A DNA stretch of 64,000 nt, taken from contig NZ_CP064942.1 of NCBI RefSeq assembly GCF_015679265.1, forward strand, positions 3,266,001 to 3,330,000, written 5' to 3'. The notes below the pieces were generated by a model. It saw only the letters and a program-made list of their open reading frames with translations, searched no databases and was not told the DNA's origin. Positions 27,122 to 33,701 of the stretch are shown in pieces (the stretch's first letter is position 1; each line of letters begins with the position of its first letter). This DNA is from Pontivivens ytuae. Lineage in GTDB: Bacteria > Pseudomonadota > Alphaproteobacteria > Rhodobacterales > Rhodobacteraceae. Position numbers and translations under genes: made by a program.

Positions 27122-27642
27122 CCGGCGCGAACGACACCGAAGCGCTCCTCGGCGCGCTGGCCGACCGGCTTGGTGGGGATGATCCCACCCTCCGGCAGCT
27201 CCTCCTCGCCTCCCTGGGAGAGAGCGCCGGAGCCCCGGCCGAGCCCGATCCGCGTGCCGCCGAGGAGGAGGTGCGCACCCTTCGCCGCAGCCTCCGGCAA
27301 AGCGAGCGTCTCAACCGCGCCCTGATGGCAAAGCTGGAGATGCTGGCCTGCGCACTCGGCGCGTGCCCCTCCTGCTGGGGCGCGGATGACGGTTGCCCCG
27401 ATTGCGGGGGCGAGGGTTTGCCGGGCCGCATGGAGCCCGACGCGCAGTGCTTCGACCGCTTCGTGGCGCCCGTGCTCGATCGCCTCGACCAGGACCTCGA
27501 CTGGGACGCCGAGCCACAGAGCCATGCCGCGCCTGCCCGCCGCAGGCCGCGCCCCGCATCCAAGTCCGACAGAGGTTCCGGCGCGTCCGCCCGGCGCCTC
27601 TCCCCGATCCCCGTGAACAAGGAGACCAAGTCCGATGGGTAA
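27118..27642 (+). CDS. Coiled-coil protein with four-cysteine zinc motif (candidate system gene 3)
   Basis: 174 residues. After a short helical start, residues 47-80 form a likely coiled coil (E-E-E-V-R-T-L-R-R-S-L-R-Q-S-E-R-L-N-R). Then C83-P-S-C86-W-G and C93-P-D-C96-G-G-E-G follow, a single CxxC-x6-CxxC knuckle like half of a DnaJ zinc-finger repeat. The C-terminal 50 residues are basic and disordered. DnaJ-type knuckles bind unfolded segments or hold structure; which applies here is unknown. It overlaps the previous gene by 4 bases and the next by 8. Confidence 0.75.
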   Translation: MTGANDTEALLGALADRLGGDDPTLRQLLLASLGESAGAPAEPDPRAAEEEVRTLRRSLRQSERLNRALMAKLEMLACALGACPSCWGADDGCPDCGGEGLPGRMEPDAQCFDRFVAPVLDRLDQDLDWDAEPQSHAAPARRRPRPASKSDRGSGASARRLSPIPVNKETKSDG

Positions 27643-28546
27643 TTCCGGTTTCGACAACACGGCGCTGTTGGCGCTGAGCGGGCTCAACGCCCGCGAGCAA
27701 CTCGACGACGACGACCTCCTCGACTTCGATCCTGACGAGGAGGACGACGACGATGACGAGGCGATCTACTTCGGCGAAGACGAGTTCGACGACGATGACG
27801 AGGGCTACTTCGGCGAAGACGACGATGATGACGATGACGAAGGATACTTCGGCGAGGACGACGACGATGATGACGAGGAAGTCTTCCTCGACGCGGACTC
27901 CGCCGAGGACGCCGAACGTCGCCGCCGCCGGCGTCGCTTCGGCCGTCGGTTCCGCCGCCGCCTGCGTCGCACCTCCTATCGCCGCCCGCGCTACCGCAGC
28001 GTCGGTCGCCGTCGTCGTCTCGCCCGGCCCAAGGGCCGTCGCACGACGACGCTGAGGTCGCCGACGGGCCAACGCATGCGCGTCCGCTTCGGCACCAAGT
28101 TTGCGACCGCGGCCGAGGTGAAGAAGCTCATCAGCGACACGGAGAAGAAGTTCGCCGACGCGATGAAGGAGCGGAAGGCCAACTTCAACCGACTCTCCAA
28201 GCAGATCTCGAAGGCCACCAAGAACCTCGACAACAAGGTCTCGGCCATGGGCTCCCGTGTGAACTCGGTCCGATCCAAAGTAAAGAAGGTCGAGGAACAG
28301 TCGCGCAACTCGGCGCTGATCGGGCTCCTGCAAGGGGCGCCGAAGGTCGAGGAGGTCCGACTGACCGGCGAGCTTCCGGTGACCGGTGGGTCAATCTCGG
28401 CCAACACCGTGATCCCCGCGGAGGTCAAGTTCAAGAAACCCGACATCCTGTTGCCGCTCGCGCTGTCTGGTGGCCTCACCGGAGGCGGATCCGGCGGGAA
28501 CAACAACATGCTCCTCCTCGCCCTCGCCCTGAGCGACCGCGACTGA
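27635..28546 (+). CDS. Acidic-repeat/Arg-rich/coiled-coil protein (candidate system gene 4)
   Basis: 303 residues. Residues 24-90 are mostly Asp and Glu and contain three evenly spaced copies of Y-F-G-E-D at about 45, 58 and 71 (13-residue period). Residues 93-150 are Arg-rich, so the two halves have opposite charge and could pair with each other or between molecules. Residues 150-230 are helical with Lys-rich heptads (K-A-T-K-N-L-D-N-K-V), a probable coiled coil. The C-terminus is Gly-rich and ends in a short Leu/Ala run. No signal peptide or family match. The F-G-E-D motif also occurs in the protein at 25842. An SD-like GGAG lies 11 bases before the ATG. Confidence 0.8.
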   Translation: MGNSGFDNTALLALSGLNAREQLDDDDLLDFDPDEEDDDDDEAIYFGEDEFDDDDEGYFGEDDDDDDDEGYFGEDDDDDDEEVFLDADSAEDAERRRRRRRFGRRFRRRLRRTSYRRPRYRSVGRRRRLARPKGRRTTTLRSPTGQRMRVRFGTKFATAAEVKKLISDTEKKFADAMKERKANFNRLSKQISKATKNLDNKVSAMGSRVNSVRSKVKKVEEQSRNSALIGLLQGAPKVEEVRLTGELPVTGGSISANTVIPAEVKFKKPDILLPLALSGGLTGGGSGGNNNMLLLALALSDRD

Positions 28547-28570
28547 GCCCAGAGAGAAGGAGACGGAGAA

Positions 28571-29419
28571 ATGGTAGATGTTCTGAGAGTGGCCTTCGCC
28601 AGCCGGGAGGGCTCGGACCCGACCAACGCCCTTCTGGCCAGCCAGCCCGGCGTGATCGGCGCCATCGGCTCGCTGCGGCAATACGAGGCCGAGCGGACTG
28701 AGCGTGAGGGACGCGAGGCCGCCTTGAACGAGGTCGTGGCCAAGACCGTAGAGCTGAAAACCGTCGAGAGTACGCTCAACACGGCGGTCTCGCGGGTCTA
28801 CAACATCACGCCCGACGCCGAGGGGTTCGCTGCCCGAAAGGCGGAATTCGCTGAAGAGATGAAGAAGACCGGCCCGGACGCGAAGCCGCTGATCCTCGGC
28901 GACGATGACCGGCTCGACGGCATATCCCCGGCGGTCCTCGACAATCTCGCGGGCCTTCAGGCGGTGATCGACGCGGATATACGCGCCGCGCAGGGTCTCG
29001 GCGACGGTCAGCCGGTCACGGATGCGCAGCGAGCAGTCCGCATCCAATGGATCCTCAACAGTCAGGCCGACGATGGCCAGGGCGATCGGGGCGGCAACGG
29101 CGACCAGAAGAACGGTGAGCAGGGCAATGACGGCGCGTCGGCGCAGCCACAAGGCCGAATGTTTGCCGTCGGCGTCACCCCGGCCCAGGCCAGTGCGGGG
29201 CGGGATGTGCTGGAAAACATGGAAATGGCCTGGGCGATGACCACCGGCCTGCCCAATTTCCCGCCCGCCAACGCCGACACGGTGACTTGGAGCGGCAATC
29301 TACGGAACCTTCTGTTTGCGGCTCACAGCCACCACAGCAATCTCGTCGCCGCCGCAGACGAGACCGCGGATGTCGAGGCCGATTTCTTTGCCTGGATGCA
29401 AAAGCGGCTCTCCGCCTGA
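28571..29419 (+). CDS. Unknown helical protein (candidate system gene 5)
   Basis: 282 residues; AGAAGGAGACGGAG precedes the ATG. The N-terminal 85 residues look like amphipathic helices (A-A-L-N-E-V-V-A-K-T-V-E-L-K-T-V-E). A flexible, Gln/Gly/Asn-rich linker lies about residues 165-195. The C-terminal domain has M-A-W-A-M-T-T-G-L-P-N-F and S-H-H-S-N-L-V-A-A-A-D-E. No membrane span, signal or catalytic motif is evident. I do not recognise it. Its place between the acidic-repeat protein and the next helical protein suggests a structural part of the same assembly. Confidence 0.75.
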   Translation: MVDVLRVAFASREGSDPTNALLASQPGVIGAIGSLRQYEAERTEREGREAALNEVVAKTVELKTVESTLNTAVSRVYNITPDAEGFAARKAEFAEEMKKTGPDAKPLILGDDDRLDGISPAVLDNLAGLQAVIDADIRAAQGLGDGQPVTDAQRAVRIQWILNSQADDGQGDRGGNGDQKNGEQGNDGASAQPQGRMFAVGVTPAQASAGRDVLENMEMAWAMTTGLPNFPPANADTVTWSGNLRNLLFAAHSHHSNLVAAADETADVEADFFAWMQKRLSA

Positions 29420-29427
29420 CAATCGCC

Positions 29428-29451
29428 GCGTCCCCTGAGCTCGGGGGACGC
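29428..29451 (+). terminator. Hairpin between candidate system genes 5 and 6
   Basis: GCGTCCCC and GGGGACGC form a perfect 8-bp stem with an 8-base loop, 9 bases after the stop of gene 5. No T-run follows. It may mark mRNA processing or partial termination that lowers expression of the enzymes downstream relative to the structural genes upstream. Confidence 0.45.
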
Positions 29452-29480
29452 CAAGTTCGACGCAACTCTGGGAGATCGCC

Positions 29481-30038
29481 ATGCTCGCGCCCCGTTCGCG
29501 GGAGGACCGCACCGGGCTGCTCGTTCACTGTCTGCGCGACGCGCATATCTCGCTGGCGCGCGTCCGGGCGGTGGCGAAAGCGCTCACATCCGCACTCGCC
29601 CACTTCCCGCCGGACCCGGACGCACCGGAGGAGAAGGACGACGCCATGCAGCGCGCCGACGCCCCCGACCTTGAGGCCCTGATCGCCGATCAGGAGGCAT
29701 TGAACTCCTATCTCGAGGCGCTCGGCGACCGGGCGCGCGGGCTCGCGCGGCGGCTGGACGAACTCGATACCCTGCGCACGGCGATTACCGTGCTGCACGA
29801 GGCGCTGGTGGGCGAGCGGATCACCTCGATCCGCGCCAGAACGGCCTATGCCAGGGCCATTTCGGAGGCGGGAGGTGAGGGACCGCTGGCCGTCCTTGCT
29901 CCAGCCTTCGGGCTGACCGGCGACCGCGCGACGGCAGCCCTCGAGACACGCCTGCGCGCCCTTCTCGACCCAGCCGACCCCGGTGGCGCACCTACGCCCG
30001 CCAAGCCTCGCCGCAGGTCGCGGCCGAAGGGCGTGTAG
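29481..30038 (+). CDS. Unknown helical protein (candidate system gene 6)
   Basis: 185 residues; GGGAG lies 9 bases before the ATG. Two helical regions are separated by an acidic, Pro-containing loop (P-P-D-P-D-A-P-E-E-K-D-D), and residues 65-115 form a strong coiled-coil candidate (L-E-A-L-I-A-D-Q-E-A-L-N-S-Y-L-E-A-L-G). The C-terminal 20 residues are basic and Pro-rich. No family recognised. The stop is directly followed by the ATG of the subtilase gene, so the two products are made together; it could be an inhibitor, chaperone or adaptor for the protease (inference). Confidence 0.72.
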   Translation: MLAPRSREDRTGLLVHCLRDAHISLARVRAVAKALTSALAHFPPDPDAPEEKDDAMQRADAPDLEALIADQEALNSYLEALGDRARGLARRLDELDTLRTAITVLHEALVGERITSIRARTAYARAISEAGGEGPLAVLAPAFGLTGDRATAALETRLRALLDPADPGGAPTPAKPRRRSRPKGV

Positions 30039-31787
30039 ATGGACCCGGCGCTGCAGCAGCTCACCCGCGGCGGCGACCGGGCCGAGATCCTCGAGGCGGT
30101 CGCCCGCCTCGCTCCCGGCCGAACCCGCCTGCCACGCGGCGCGCGCGAGGTCACCCGGTTCGGGCAAATCCGCACGCTGAGGCTTGCGCGCCACGACATC
30201 CGACGGGTCTGGGCCGATCCAACCGTTGCCTCCCTCAAGGCGCCCCGGCTTCTGCAACTGGAACGTCCGCCCAACCCTGCGCTGGGCGAAGGGCTCGGCC
30301 TCCAGGTCTCTCGCCGCCCGCTGGGCCTGCGCGAAACCGGCCGAGGCGTGGTTGTGGGCATCATCGACTGGGGCTTCGACGTGGCCCATCCGGCGTTTCT
30401 CGATGCAGAGGGCCGGAGCCGGATCACCGCACTTTGGGACCAGCGTCGGCCGCCCCGTGGCACCTCCCGACCCGCGCCCTACGGCTACGGTCAGGTCTTC
30501 ACCAAGCGCCAGATCGACCGATCGCTGGCAGAGCGCCATCCCTATGACGCGCTCGGCTACCATCCCGGCGATGCCGACACCGGGATCGGCACCCATGGCA
30601 GCCACGTCGCTGACATCGCAGCAGGATCCGCCCGCCCCGATGCGCAGAGCGGCGTCGCGCCGGAGGCGGAGCTCGTCTTCGTCCACCTTGCCTCCTCGCC
30701 CCTCTCCGGCCTCGCCAATCTGGGCGATAGCGTGCGCATCCTCGAGGCGGTCGACTTCATCGCGCGCACCGCGGCCGACAAGCCCCTCGTGATCAACATG
30801 TCCATCGGGCGCCACGGTGGCCCACATACCGGCCTGACCCTTGTGGAGCGCGCCCTCGATGCCTTCGTTGCCGGCCGCCGCAACACCCAGATCGTCCAGT
30901 CCGGCGGCAACTACTTCCGCGCGGGTGCCCACAGTGCAGGCCGCCTCGCGCCCGGTCGCCGCCGAACGCTCGACTGGATCGTGTCGCGCGGCGACCGCAC
31001 CGGGAATGAGCTCGAACTCTGGTATTCCAACCGCGACCGGCTCGACATCGCCATCGCGTCCCCGGATGGAACGCCGATCCCCGTCGCGCTGGGTGAGGCG
31101 GTGACGTTCCATGAGCCCTCCGGCGAGGAGGTCGGCCGCGCCTATCACCGCGCCTTCGATCCCAACACGCCCGATCACCACTTCGACGTGTTCCTCTACA
31201 CAAATGCGCCGTCTGGGCGCTGGAGGGTGCAGGTCGAGGGTACGGAGGTCGCCGACGGCCGCTTCCACGCCTGGATCGAGCGGGACCGGGGCGGGCGACG
31301 CGGCCAGTCCCGCTTCAGCGCCCGCGATATCGAGACGTCCTGCACGATCGGCTCGATCTGCAACGGCTTCCTGACCATTGCGGTCGGCGCCGCGGATCAG
31401 AGATCGCCCTTCACCGCGCCCGCGTCTTTCGCCTCGGCCGGCCCGACCCGCGACGGGCGCACGAAGCCCGATGTCCTCGCCCCGGGTGTGCGGATCGAAG
31501 CGGCGCGCTCAACCCCACCCGGCGAGGAGCGCCCCGTCCCTGGCCTCACCCGGATGTCCGGCGCGTCTCAGGCCGCACCGTTCGTTGCCGGGGTCTGTGC
31601 GCTCTGTCTTCAAGCGGGGCAGGGCAGGCTCGACGCGGCTCAGCTTCGCCGTGCGCTCATCGGCACCGCCACGCCCCTGCGTCCTCTTGCCCAGGCCGAC
31701 ATCCCCCGCCTCGGCGCCGGGATGATCGACGTCGAAGCCGCCGTCGACACCGCCCGCGCGCTCGCCCGTCACCCGCAACACCTTTGA
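30039..31787 (+). CDS. Subtilisin-like serine protease (S8) without signal peptide (candidate system gene 7)
   Basis: 582 residues. The catalytic triad is complete: Asp110 in V-V-V-G-I-I-D-W-G-F-D, His186 in G-T-H-G-S-H-V-A-D, and Ser510 in M-S-G-A-S-Q-A-A-P-F-V-A-G. The oxyanion Asn lies in Q-S-G-G-N-Y-F. An insert of ~150 residues between the Asn and Ser regions has a beta-sandwich look. The first ~100 residues are not a secretion signal and do not look like the usual I9 propeptide. So the enzyme either acts in the cytosol or leaves by another route. Its probable substrates are the neighbouring acidic/basic proteins, processed during assembly (inference). Confidence 0.9.
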   Translation: MDPALQQLTRGGDRAEILEAVARLAPGRTRLPRGAREVTRFGQIRTLRLARHDIRRVWADPTVASLKAPRLLQLERPPNPALGEGLGLQVSRRPLGLRETGRGVVVGIIDWGFDVAHPAFLDAEGRSRITALWDQRRPPRGTSRPAPYGYGQVFTKRQIDRSLAERHPYDALGYHPGDADTGIGTHGSHVADIAAGSARPDAQSGVAPEAELVFVHLASSPLSGLANLGDSVRILEAVDFIARTAADKPLVINMSIGRHGGPHTGLTLVERALDAFVAGRRNTQIVQSGGNYFRAGAHSAGRLAPGRRRTLDWIVSRGDRTGNELELWYSNRDRLDIAIASPDGTPIPVALGEAVTFHEPSGEEVGRAYHRAFDPNTPDHHFDVFLYTNAPSGRWRVQVEGTEVADGRFHAWIERDRGGRRGQSRFSARDIETSCTIGSICNGFLTIAVGAADQRSPFTAPASFASAGPTRDGRTKPDVLAPGVRIEAARSTPPGEERPVPGLTRMSGASQAAPFVAGVCALCLQAGQGRLDAAQLRRALIGTATPLRPLAQADIPRLGAGMIDVEAAVDTARALARHPQHL

Positions 31788-31799
31788 GGAGATCCCGAT

Positions 31800-32483
31800 A
31801 TGCCCGCACATATCCAGCACGACCCGAACGAGCACCGCATCGGCCCCGGCGAGGCTTGGGGCGACCGCGACGGCTTTCGCAGTTTCATCGAAGCCCGCGG
31901 TGAACACGCCGAGCCGGAACTGCTCCCTGACAGGGATAGCACGGCGGACTGGGCCGCACTCGGCTACCAGATCGTCAAGGACATTGTCACCCCGTTCACG
32001 CGAGGCGGTGTCACCACCAATTTCACCGATAAGGTCTTTGGCGTTCGCAAGCCCAACAAGCCCAACCTCGACTACAAGTGGAGCCGGTCGAACTGGCGGT
32101 TCTTCTCGTACCGCACCACGACCCGCGTGGTCGAGATCGAGGCGGTCAACATCAAGCTTCGCGCCTATGTGCGTTACAACGGTCCCGAAGTGCTCGCGCA
32201 GTTCCGGTTCGATGCCGGGGGGCGCCGCTCGCGCCTCAACTCCGACACGCGTATCACCGTGTCCGAACCCTTGCCCTACAAGACTCACAGGGCGCCGGAG
32301 GCCTGGCGCAGGCTCGGGATCCGCGAGTTTCCGGTGATCGAGGTGCCCTTCGACATCTTCGTCGATGAGCCATGGCCGAGCTCCAACCATCACGAGACGT
32401 TCTCGCTGATCCTCTCCGGTTACAAGGGCTTTGGCGGGCCGGGCGTGAGGGCGAAGATCAACCGCCGCGTTGCAAGGACGTGA
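31800..32483 (+). CDS. Unknown beta-rich protein (candidate system gene 8)
   Basis: 227 residues; GAGGAG lies just upstream of the ATG. From residue ~95 the pattern of alternating hydrophobic residues (W-R-F-F-S-Y-R-T-T-T-R-V-V-E-I-E-A-V and L-R-A-Y-V-R-Y-N-G-P) indicates a beta-sandwich or similar fold; aromatic residues are frequent, as in carbohydrate-binding modules. No signal peptide or metal motif. The family is unknown to me. Position between protease and glycosidase-like gene suggests a binding module for the same target. Confidence 0.75.
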   Translation: MPAHIQHDPNEHRIGPGEAWGDRDGFRSFIEARGEHAEPELLPDRDSTADWAALGYQIVKDIVTPFTRGGVTTNFTDKVFGVRKPNKPNLDYKWSRSNWRFFSYRTTTRVVEIEAVNIKLRAYVRYNGPEVLAQFRFDAGGRRSRLNSDTRITVSEPLPYKTHRAPEAWRRLGIREFPVIEVPFDIFVDEPWPSSNHHETFSLILSGYKGFGGPGVRAKINRRVART

Positions 32484-32490
32484 GGCGGCC

Positions 32491-33648
32491 ATGCTCTATT
32501 TCCCGCCAGCCGCCTTCGCCGATGCCGCGCCCGAGGCCTGGGACGCGGGGCTCGCACCGCAGATCCGCAGCATCATCGGCCAAGGGCCGATCCTGTGGCC
32601 CGGAGTCGTGCAGGCCGCGATCCGCGCTGGCCTGCGCAGTCGCGAATTCCTGACCGATCTCGCCTTTTTCACCCATTTCCCCGACCGAAACGGCCGGCCC
32701 ATTGCTGCGGGGGAGCCCGGCGCCACCGACCTCGTCGAGATGTGGAGGTTCTTCAACGCGCGCGTCGGCGAGATCCTCGCCGCGACATCCACCCCGAGCC
32801 TGCCGCGCGGGCCGCTCACCTCCTTCCAGAACATCCGCCGAGTCTGGGTGCACACCAATACCAACACCGTGGTCGGAACTTCGGCGCGCGCCCGTCGGCG
32901 CCGCGCGCAGCTCTGCGACCTGCGGCCGACCGACATCGTGATCGGCACCAATGACATCTCCTATGCCCACACCGCTTTCCGCACCAATGGAGCGTTCCGC
33001 GTCTACCGCACAGCCACACCCGGACCGAATTTCGACGCGGCGATCGCCGAGCTGAAGTCCTGCGGCGCCCGCATCCACTTCATGACCTGGATCACGCCGA
33101 CCGAGCGCTGGGTCGACGAGATGGCGGCCACCATGTTCGCTCTATGCCGCCGCGCCGGTGCCCGCTCACTGCTGCTCGATGCCGAGGAACCGTGGACCAA
33201 GCGCAGCGCCTCGACCTATCCCGGATTCGTCGACACCGTGGTGAAACCCGCGCTGGCTGCGAAGCCCTGCTGCGTCGGCACCACGCATATCGTCGCGAAG
33301 TCCGTTCGACCGAAGGTCGGTCCGCTGATCCGCGCCACCGACTACGCCCTGCCGCAGGCCTACCCGACCGGGTCCTTCCCGGGCAAGATCCAGCGATGGG
33401 CCGTGGAGAACTACGGACTTCTGGGCAAGCCTATCGTGATGGGGCTCTCGGGCGGATCTTCGAAGAGCCGGACCGACATGTGGCATGCCCTCGCGGCCTC
33501 CGACCGCCTCGGCGTCGCCGAAGTCTACTACTGGTCGTTCGGGCTTCTGCGGACCAACCGCACCCGTCTGGACGTGGTCAAGCAGGCCGCGAACCTTGCC
33601 CGTGCCACACCCGGCCTCGTTCCCCGTCTCTGCAGCCGCGATCGGTAG
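32491..33648 (+). CDS. Glycosidase-like TIM-barrel protein (candidate system gene 9)
   Basis: 385 residues from ATG 32491. The N-terminal ~110 residues are helical (L-W-P-G-V-V-Q-A-A-I-R-A-G-L-R-S-R-E-F-L, then H-F-P-D-R-N-G-R-P). From about residue 115 the strand-helix alternation suggests a TIM barrel: V-W-V-H-T-N-T-N, I-H-F-M-T-W-I-T, S-L-L-L-D-A-E-E-P-W, D-Y-A-L-P-Q-A-Y, P-I-V-M-G-L-S-G-G and V-Y-Y-W-S-F-G. The D-A-E-E at a strand end resembles the acidic catalytic residues of GH18/GH25-like barrels, but the assignment is by eye. No signal peptide. It closes the unit; a target such as peptidoglycan or another glycan is inferred. Confidence 0.75.
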   Translation: MLYFPPAAFADAAPEAWDAGLAPQIRSIIGQGPILWPGVVQAAIRAGLRSREFLTDLAFFTHFPDRNGRPIAAGEPGATDLVEMWRFFNARVGEILAATSTPSLPRGPLTSFQNIRRVWVHTNTNTVVGTSARARRRRAQLCDLRPTDIVIGTNDISYAHTAFRTNGAFRVYRTATPGPNFDAAIAELKSCGARIHFMTWITPTERWVDEMAATMFALCRRAGARSLLLDAEEPWTKRSASTYPGFVDTVVKPALAAKPCCVGTTHIVAKSVRPKVGPLIRATDYALPQAYPTGSFPGKIQRWAVENYGLLGKPIVMGLSGGSSKSRTDMWHALAASDRLGVAEVYYWSFGLLRTNRTRLDVVKQAANLARATPGLVPRLCSRDR

Positions 33649-33673
33649 GCGACGTGCACGCAGGAGGGCTCAG

Positions 33674-33690
33674 CACTGATCACCTCAGTG
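33674..33690. terminator. Short hairpin after the nine-gene unit
   Basis: CACTGA and TCAGTG pair over a 5-base loop in the gap between the convergent last unit gene and the tannase gene. It is short and has no T-run. Confidence 0.25.
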
Positions 33691-33701
33691 GCGGCCGTTG
33701 T

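Noticed and set aside
29175..31268. 697-residue minus-strand frame
   Set aside because: Antisense to the helical protein and the subtilase, both of which have clear motifs; the product has no recognisable domain.
25842..33648. Prophage or contractile injection system
   Set aside because: No sheath, tube, baseplate, portal, terminase or integrase gene can be recognised; only the presence of unknown structural-looking proteins and lytic-like enzymes suggested it.
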